Origin: Cryptomeria japonica
Taxonomy: Eukaryota > Streptophyta > Pinopsida > Cupressales > Cupressaceae
DNA: 64,000 bases
Assembly (NCBI RefSeq): GCF_030272615.1
Contig: NC_081411.1
Span: 161,581,089-161,645,088 of the forward strand
Direction of reading: 5' to 3'
Below, in pieces: positions 57,992-64,000 of the stretch (position 1 is the first letter of the stretch; each line of letters opens with the position of its first letter). The notes under the pieces were generated by a model. It was not told the origin of the DNA. It did no database searches and worked only from the letters and a program-made list of their open reading frames with translations. Both the position numbers and the translations under genes were made by a program.

Positions 57992-59128
57992 AGCCTTAAT
58001 TCAATGTTTATCTTCACATGCCTCAATAACAGATGTTGGTTCAATTTGAGAAATTCAACATACCTCTTCATTTTCCAGTCTTTCTCTAGTCATAACTCCT
58101 TGATACTTATTCCCAATTATCTGACTTTCAGAGTGATTCAATCTTACATACCTGGGTGTATTCACTTGTTGTTGTTCTTCAGTCATTGTGGAATTATCCG
58201 ATGATGCTGGTGTGACTAGATCAACATTCTATACCAGTGCATTTTGTATAGGTTCACTTGTGATTATCTCAACTGCCGGTTCACAATCCATAGACCTTGA
58301 ATTTCTACTAAAGTGTTCATCAATCTTCACATTTGCACTCTCAATGATTTTCTACAATCTCTTATTAAAACATCTATATTATTTTCTTTTAGATGAATAC
58401 CCAAGAAATATCCCTTCATCACTTCTAGGATCAAATTTACCAATATACTAATCTCTTCTAGTGTAACATTTGCTTCCAAATATTCTTAAGTACTTAAGAG
58501 TAGGAATATTACAAAACCATAGTTCATAGAGTGTCTTATCGGTTTCACCTTTGATGTGAACTCTATTGAAAGTGTAAACTGTTGTATTCACTACTTCTCT
58601 CTAATACATATGAGGTAGATTTGCTTCTGATATCATGCTTCTAATTGTATCCACAATAGTTCCATTCTTCCTTTCCACAACTCCATTTTGTTGAGGTGTC
58701 TCGGGTGCTGATAGTTGTCTTCTAATTCCATTCACTTCACAAAATGTATTGAACTCTTTAGATATAAATTAACCTCCTTGATCTGATCTTAAAAATTTAA
58801 TTTTCTTATCGGTTTCATTCTCTACAAGTACCTTGAATAGTTTGAATTTCCCAAAATCTTCTGATTTCTCCCTGAGGAAAGTAACCCATCACATTCTACA
58901 ATAATCATAAATGATTAGCATAAAGTATGTATCTCCCTGTAGACTTCTTGTTCTTTCCAGACCACATAAGTCAATATGAATTAAGTCAAGAATATCATTG
59001 GTTTTCTCATAAATACTCTTAAAAGTTTTTCTAAATTGCTTTCCCATTTGACATTCCTTACATACCAAATTATGAGGTTTTATAATCTTAGGTAAATCCC
59101 TTACTTCCTTAGATGAACTAATCTTCAC
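57992..59128 (-). pseudogene. copia D integrase domain and linker
   Basis: From the right: CKECQMGKQFRKT (zinc site), LDLIHIDLCG (first catalytic Asp), YFMLIIYDYCRM with a stop after it, LRSDQGG with a stop where the motif's Glu/Phe should follow, then NGVVERKNGTIVDTIRSM (catalytic Glu). The C-terminal part includes FGSKCYTRRD, GIFLGYSSKRK and the Ser/Thr/Glu-rich linker to reverse transcriptase. At least six stops interrupt it. Residues of the DDE triad are recognisable. Confidence 0.85.
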
Positions 59129-59164
59129 AATGCAATCAAAATTTACATGACAAAGTCTTTTGTG

Positions 59165-60665
59165 CTATAGCCAAATTTCATCAATGTGTGCAATTAGGCA
59201 TGTCTTTTCAATGTTATTCAAATGAAATATATTACCTCTGGTCTGATTACCAGTTGCAATTTCCAAACTAGTTATATTCATGATTTTGCATTTACCATTC
59301 TTGAATTGTAACTGAAATCCTTTTTCAACTAATTTACCAACACTGAAAAGATTATGCTTCAAACCTTCAACATAATAAACATTGTCGGTATTGTGCTTAC
59401 CATCAAAAGATATAGTGCCTTTTCCTCTGATCAAACAAGCTTTGTCATCTTGAAATCTTACTATACCTCCATTGTATTCCTGAAAAGATAAGAATTTACT
59501 TTTATCACTAGTCATGTGATGTGAACATCCAGAATCTATAATCCATTCATCCTTTTCTTCAATTTTAGCTGCCAGGGCCTGGTCTGCTAGTAGAATAGTA
59601 GGTGTCGATTGATCTTTTGTTATTGCAACAAAAACCCATCCATTATCTCCTGGTTCTTCATCAGAATCATCAATAACTCCCTCATCAACATAGTAACATA
59701 ATTTGTCTTTATTCTTCTTAAATCTATATCTCAGATATTCAGGGTTAGGCTTATATGTTCTTTTAGCTTCTTCTCTCAATTTTGTATGGTTTTCCGGACA
59801 TCTTGATGCCATATGACCAATTTTATTATAGTTGAAACATTTAAAAGGTGCTTTACCTTAATCCTTACTTCCAATAGGACCTTTAGGCATTTTCCTTGCG
59901 AATAGTGCTTCAAGCTCTTCAAGTTCTTCATTTTCCCTTCTAATGTCTTCAAGTTCTCTTGCATAAAGTGATTTCTAATAAGATTTATTAGCTGATGATG
60001 AATATGGTGCAGATGATGATGCTTTGAAAGATAATTGTGTCTTACTTGTAGCAACAGGACCAAATTCCTCAAGCTCAAATGCTGAAAGTTTTCCAACCAA
60101 GGTATCTCTAGATACTGATGTATTAGGAATAGTTCTTAACTCATTAATAGTAGTTACTTTCATTTTGTATGCCAGTGGCATTGCTCTTAAAACTTTAGAA
60201 ACAATTTCATCTTCACTTAAGGAACCTCCACAACATTGTATTCCCAAAACAATTTCATTAACTCTTTCCATAAAAGCAAAAATTCTTTCATCTTCTTGCA
60301 TTTTTAAATTGTCATACTTGACCTAGAAGCATTCCAGTTTTGTAATTTTGATAGTGGAATCAGCTTCATTCAATGTCTTTAATTTATCCTAAATAGCTTT
60401 CGCAGTAGATCTGTCTGATAAACCCATGATTTGCTGATCTGACAAGGCACTCAAAAGTGCTTCTCTTGCTTTGCAATCATTCTCTTGATCCTTAGCCAAT
60501 GTTGGTGGATTAGGTTGACTTTGTGTAGGACCAACATAACCATTCTATGTAATATCCCATATGTCTTTTCCAATGCAATTCAGATGTATCTCCATTCCGA
60601 TCTTCCATATACCATAGTTAGTTTCATCAAGTTTCGGACTGTCCTTCCTAAAAATAGTTAGTTGC
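59165..60665 (-). pseudogene. copia D gag and protease
   Basis: Gag runs from about 60665 (DETNYGIWKIGMEIHL) through the UBN2-type capsid (60301-59975: QEDERIFAFMERVNEIVL, LRAMPLAYKMKVTTINELRT) to a zinc knuckle, CFNYNKIGHMASRC, whose second Cys is Tyr. The protease follows in frame 59812-59165 with an intact IIDSGCSHHMTSD active site, then GLKHNLFSVGKLVEKGF and the pre-integrase block (GNIFHLNNI). Stops occur near 60540, 60425, 60323, 59977 and 59857. Confidence 0.85.
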
Positions 60666-60711
60666 CATAGAATCTCCTCAAGTTGTTAAACTTCTACAAA
60701 AAGGTGACTTA

Positions 60712-60723
60712 GCTCTGATACCA
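60712..60723 (-). other. copia D primer-binding site
   Basis: Minus-strand TGGTATCAGAGC, two bases inside the 5' LTR; an unaltered initiator Met-tRNA site. Confidence 0.92.
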
Positions 60724-60725
60724 AT

Positions 60726-61806
60726 TGTTAGAACCCAAAGGCAACTAAGAGGGGGGGGTTGAATCAGATGTCTAATAATTTCAACCCAAATATAACTTAA
60801 CCAAACTTGATACTTAATACCGGTGATCCAAACTTAATGTCGATAAACAGATTAATAGTTAATAACAATACCGATGAAACTTAATGGATGAAATAGAAAG
60901 AGAAACACATGACATAAAGATTTTTATGTGGAAACCATGTAAGGGGAAAAACCACGGTGGGAAAACTTACCCACAATCAAATGATACTACTGCAGATAGT
61001 ATGTGTATACAAATGGGGTCTGCACATGCAGATAGGCTAGCTGCCTAGAGCTCACTGCTCAATCACAAAAGGTAGTCACAATGACTATAATTGGATGATT
61101 AAATCCAATGATAATGTACTGCTCAAAGTAGCATCTACAGTGTTGGATTCAGTACTGGTTAAGATCTGATTATCTCCTTCAAACCTTCCTTGAATCTTCA
61201 AGTGATGTTTGCATGAGTAGCTCTTCTTATATTCACATATACCAAATATCACAACCTTAAAATACCTTATTACATATCATCACAATGTTAATCTCAAAAA
61301 TTGAGATCTTACATATATACCAAAACCTAAGACCAAATGTGTAGATCGGCTTACTTAGAATAATACAATAAAATCTATTACAAGTAAGTCAACATGTGAT
61401 GCATCATGTCAGCTCAACAATAATATTAATTGACTTAAATCATCTCCATAACATGTCATGCTAATCTGGAATCAATAATGCATGCCAATCCATAACCTAG
61501 ACCAATCTGCCAGTAACAACAAATATGTCAACCTGATTAGACCAATAATCAAATCTCCAAAATCGAGTGTCCAAACCATGTCTTCGACATGACCAAGTGA
61601 TCTCCAGATAATAACAAGTCATCCTTAGTGTCGGTGAACAATCTAACTTGTCGATGAACTAAATACCAGTGACTATGAATAAGTCACTGAACTTGCTAGT
61701 GAACATAGTGTGTCAGTTCAACATAACCAAATATCTCCTTAAGGATAAGTGTTGATAGGTGTTAACATTAATGACAAAACCAATGCAACATATCCATAAT
61801 ACCAAC
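60726..61806 (-). repeat. copia D 5' LTR
   Basis: A 1,081-bp LTR from TGTTAGAACCCAAAGGC to ATAATACCAAC. It contains an eight-base G run near 60755. The last base expected from the 3' LTR (A) reads T at 61807. Confidence 0.88.
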
Positions 61807-64000
61807 TTATGATCTTGCACAAATTTTTCTCACAACAAATCTAGCTATATTTCTTGGTAAAAACATAGTGCCTCAGCACTTCTTTTCCCTTCATGTTTCT
61901 CTTCACCCTATGTCATAACTAGCCCACTTAACGGGGGCTCTCTATCATTTGTGGTGGTATTATTTCCATTTTACATACTTTGGGGCAAAAACATGAAGTC
62001 TATTTTCCTTCTTCTTTCTCTTTGTGAATTATTCCTTATTAGATCTCTTTTCTTGCATAGGGTTATTCTTATGTGAGCATATAATTGTTCTTTGGTTTTC
62101 CCCTTTGCTTGGAGAGGGGCATCTTTAATGAGTAATGTGCTTCTTCTCTTTCCTTCATTCTCTTGGAAATCTTACCTCTTCTATGGTTTCAATTATTTGC
62201 ACTTGTATGATATGCCCCTTAGCAAGGAATGATTTTCAAGAAGTATGTTTTCCTTGCTTCAAAGAATTTGTTCCACTAGGAAGGCATATCACTTGAAAAT
62301 AATAACCATCAGAAAATGTGTAATGTTTCTCCTTATTCTCCTCACTTGGGGGGCAAGGATATTCACTCCTTTCCCTTTCTTTCTTTCTCATTTATCATTA
62401 TTTCCTTTAGGGGGTGTATTTTCATTATCATTTCTTACAATTGTATGCTTTTATGATTAATTCCCCTTGGGGAATATGTGATGCTTTTCCTTTCTTCCTT
62501 TAAAAGATTAGCACTTCTTGAGACATGTATTTTATATTTACTAATGTTTTTTATTGCATGTGTTCATGTAAGTTTATTGTGCATTTTCTTATGTTGAATC
62601 TCTCTCTAGTAGATTGTGTAGGCTCTTCTCATTGTCCCTTAGCTTGGGGGGAAATTATCCCTCTCTCTCTCTTTCTCTAGGGATCTACTTTGCCCTATTA
62701 AGTGAATGGTGTGAGTTATATTACTTGATGTCATTCCTTGTGTATAGTTGTTGGTTGTTGGCTTAAGGATTCTCTCTTATACAAGAGGTGTTATTCCTTG
62801 AATATGACCTCTTTTACATTTGGTAATGTAAATCTATGATAAATTCACCCATCCCGCATCAATAATCCCTTTCAACTAGAAATAAGAGGAAGTATTGCAT
62901 TCTTTTTCTTTCCTTTTCTTGTTCTAGAAGATGTTATATTTGTCTAAGACAACTCCTCTCGGGGGTAGATGTCTTTCGAACAAATATCTCTTCTCCTCCA
63001 AGGATCTCCTTCACATTAATACCAAGATATCTATTTTCAACTATCTTATGATTTCTTGAAGATTATTCCCTCTCTTGCTTGGATTTACGATATTGTTGCC
63101 TAGTGGATATCTTCTTTGTGATGAAGGTAGGTATCCTTGTTCTACTTTCCTTAAGATATCAACATCCACTTATGTTGAAATCTTAAAGGAGGGGCACCCA
63201 CATTGCTCCTTTGTACTGTACTTCTCTCATGCATTGTACAGTGGGACATTCTTGGAACAAGAGGGCGGCCTCTTAGAGAAATATTTCATCACTTTTCTTG
63301 TATAGTGGGACATTCTTGAAAACTAGAGGGAAGCCTCTTAGAGAAAGATATCATCACTTTCCTCTTATACAGTGGGTCATTCTTGGAACCAGAGCACAAA
63401 CTCTTAGAGCAAGATTTCTTCACTTATTTTATTGTACAGAGGATCATTCTCACAATGAGAGCAGAAACTCTCCTGAGATAACGCCACCTTTTATCCTATG
63501 TAGGGTGATTATTTTGGGAACCAGAGAACAAACTCTTAGAGCGATATATCACACCTTTCTTGACACTTGTACTATACATTCTATATAGGTTGTAGCATAC
63601 TCGGGCTTAGAATCCTATGAAGCACTTCAAACCTCACTTGCACACACGTACATGAGGTTGACTGGAACTAATGGCATTCTCACTCTCCTCCCTTACATGG
63701 ATCACCCAGACAGGCTTTGGAGGCTAGATTTCCATGTCCTTCTCTCCATGGATCACTTAGTTTTAGGGGCGAGATGTCCATTTTTTCTCTCTTGTTCACC
63801 TTTCTTCTCATGGATAACCAAAGTGTGTATTCATGTAATCGAGCTCTTTTTCCTCACATGAACTCATAGTTTTACTATTGATGGTTCATGGATGATGTTA
63901 GATTTTCTCTTTTATGTGATCACTTGTGTTTATGCAATGGAATTGTCTTTTTGTTTCAATTAGTTGTTGAGACATTTGGATATTGAGGTCTCTTCGGCAA
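61807..64000 (+). mobile_element. second copy of the gypsy-like family, spacer region only
   Basis: Starts TATGATCTTGCACAAAT, equivalent to the last gag codons of the first copy at 31811, and runs to the window's end at a point equivalent to 46500. Its order matches the first copy: T-rich spacer, a short CT run at 62662-62678, the uninterrupted sites of the solo LTR (62621-62625) and the DNA transposon (62824-62828), and the 66-bp minisatellite at 63230-63545. No coding region. Its gag, 5' LTR and 3' LTR are not in the window. Confidence 0.8.

Larger units (their letters stand above)
55335..61806 (-). mobile_element. copia D: Sirevirus-like copia element, 3' LTR truncated
   Basis: A minus-strand copia element with 5' LTR at 60726-61806, primer site at 60712-60723, gag, protease, integrase, reverse transcriptase and RNase H in order, a purine-rich post-pol region, and a 3' LTR of 788 bp at 55335-56122. 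The 3' LTR matches 61019-61806 base for base in length, so the outer 290 bp of that LTR are missing. Its right end abuts the second gypsy-like copy at 61807, near the end of that copy's gag. The left target duplication is gone. Sirevirus assignment rests on pol motifs ([27 protein letters not shown]) and repeated AAAGGGGGAG tracts. Confidence 0.85.

Noticed and set aside
1-64000. tRNA, rRNA, organellar DNA or bacterial operon
   Set aside because: No cloverleaf, rRNA block, organelle gene or ribosome-binding-site-led gene cluster was seen. Primer sites match only the 3' end of a tRNA.

Overview
The window looks like plant nuclear DNA, with no bacterial features. It is AT-rich and built almost entirely of nested, decaying retroelements. 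Plant-type primer sites (sense TGGTATCAGAGC), Ty1/copia pol genes, DUF4283/RVT_3-type LINE pieces and a plant-specific DUF247 gene all point the same way. The dense nesting of old LTR elements suggests a very large genome, perhaps a gymnosperm. That last step is inference from style and was not tested. I found no tRNA, rRNA or CRISPR array and no intact host gene.

Layout, left half. Positions 870-3647 hold a decayed minus-strand gag/protease region, probably Ty3/gypsy, with its own primer site. Next to it sits a copia element with both LTRs, primer site, polypurine tract and a perfect 5-bp target duplication (3671-8651, 'copia A'). Positions 9024-13841 hold a gag-protease-only copia relative ('copia B'), fused to a plus-strand, 5'-truncated element (13842-19447, 'element C'). 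Element C carries four tandem gag zinc knuckles and then about 1,000 codons of an unrecognised protein instead of pol. Positions 19448-28607 contain gene fragments, a LINE RNase H relic, a nearly full-length DUF247 gene broken by two frameshifts (25147-26574) and the C-terminal part of a LINE ORF1.

Layout, right half. The LINE ORF1 (minus strand) is split by a gag-only gypsy-like element (28608-48002, target duplication CAAGG), and the rest of ORF1 resumes at 48008. Inside that element are a solo copia LTR (32653-34177, duplication AGCTC) and a 10.9-kb DNA transposon (34407-45298, duplication TAATG). A second copy of the gypsy-like family at 61807-64000 supplies the empty site for both insertions. 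A Sirevirus-like copia element ('copia D', 55335-61806) abuts this second copy. Other LTR fragments lie at 51494-54660.

The most notable item is the 10.9-kb DNA transposon. It has imperfect terminal inverted repeats with the shared cores GTGCAAG and ATGAGTC, a 5-bp target duplication and two convergent genes. The plus-strand gene (35519-38571) is a decayed transposase-like protein with RNase-H-fold-style motifs (DFVENY, SDNCTGQLKN, HGKGEHDG). The minus-strand gene (41820-39943) is proline-rich and apparently spliced. A 1.3-kb array of palindromic CATAATAGG/CCTATTATG motifs lies below the right end. I could not place it in a named transposon superfamily.

Stop codons across several elements are mostly TAA/TAG where glutamine would fit, or TGA where arginine CGA would fit. 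This is what decay by deamination of methylated cytosine would leave.
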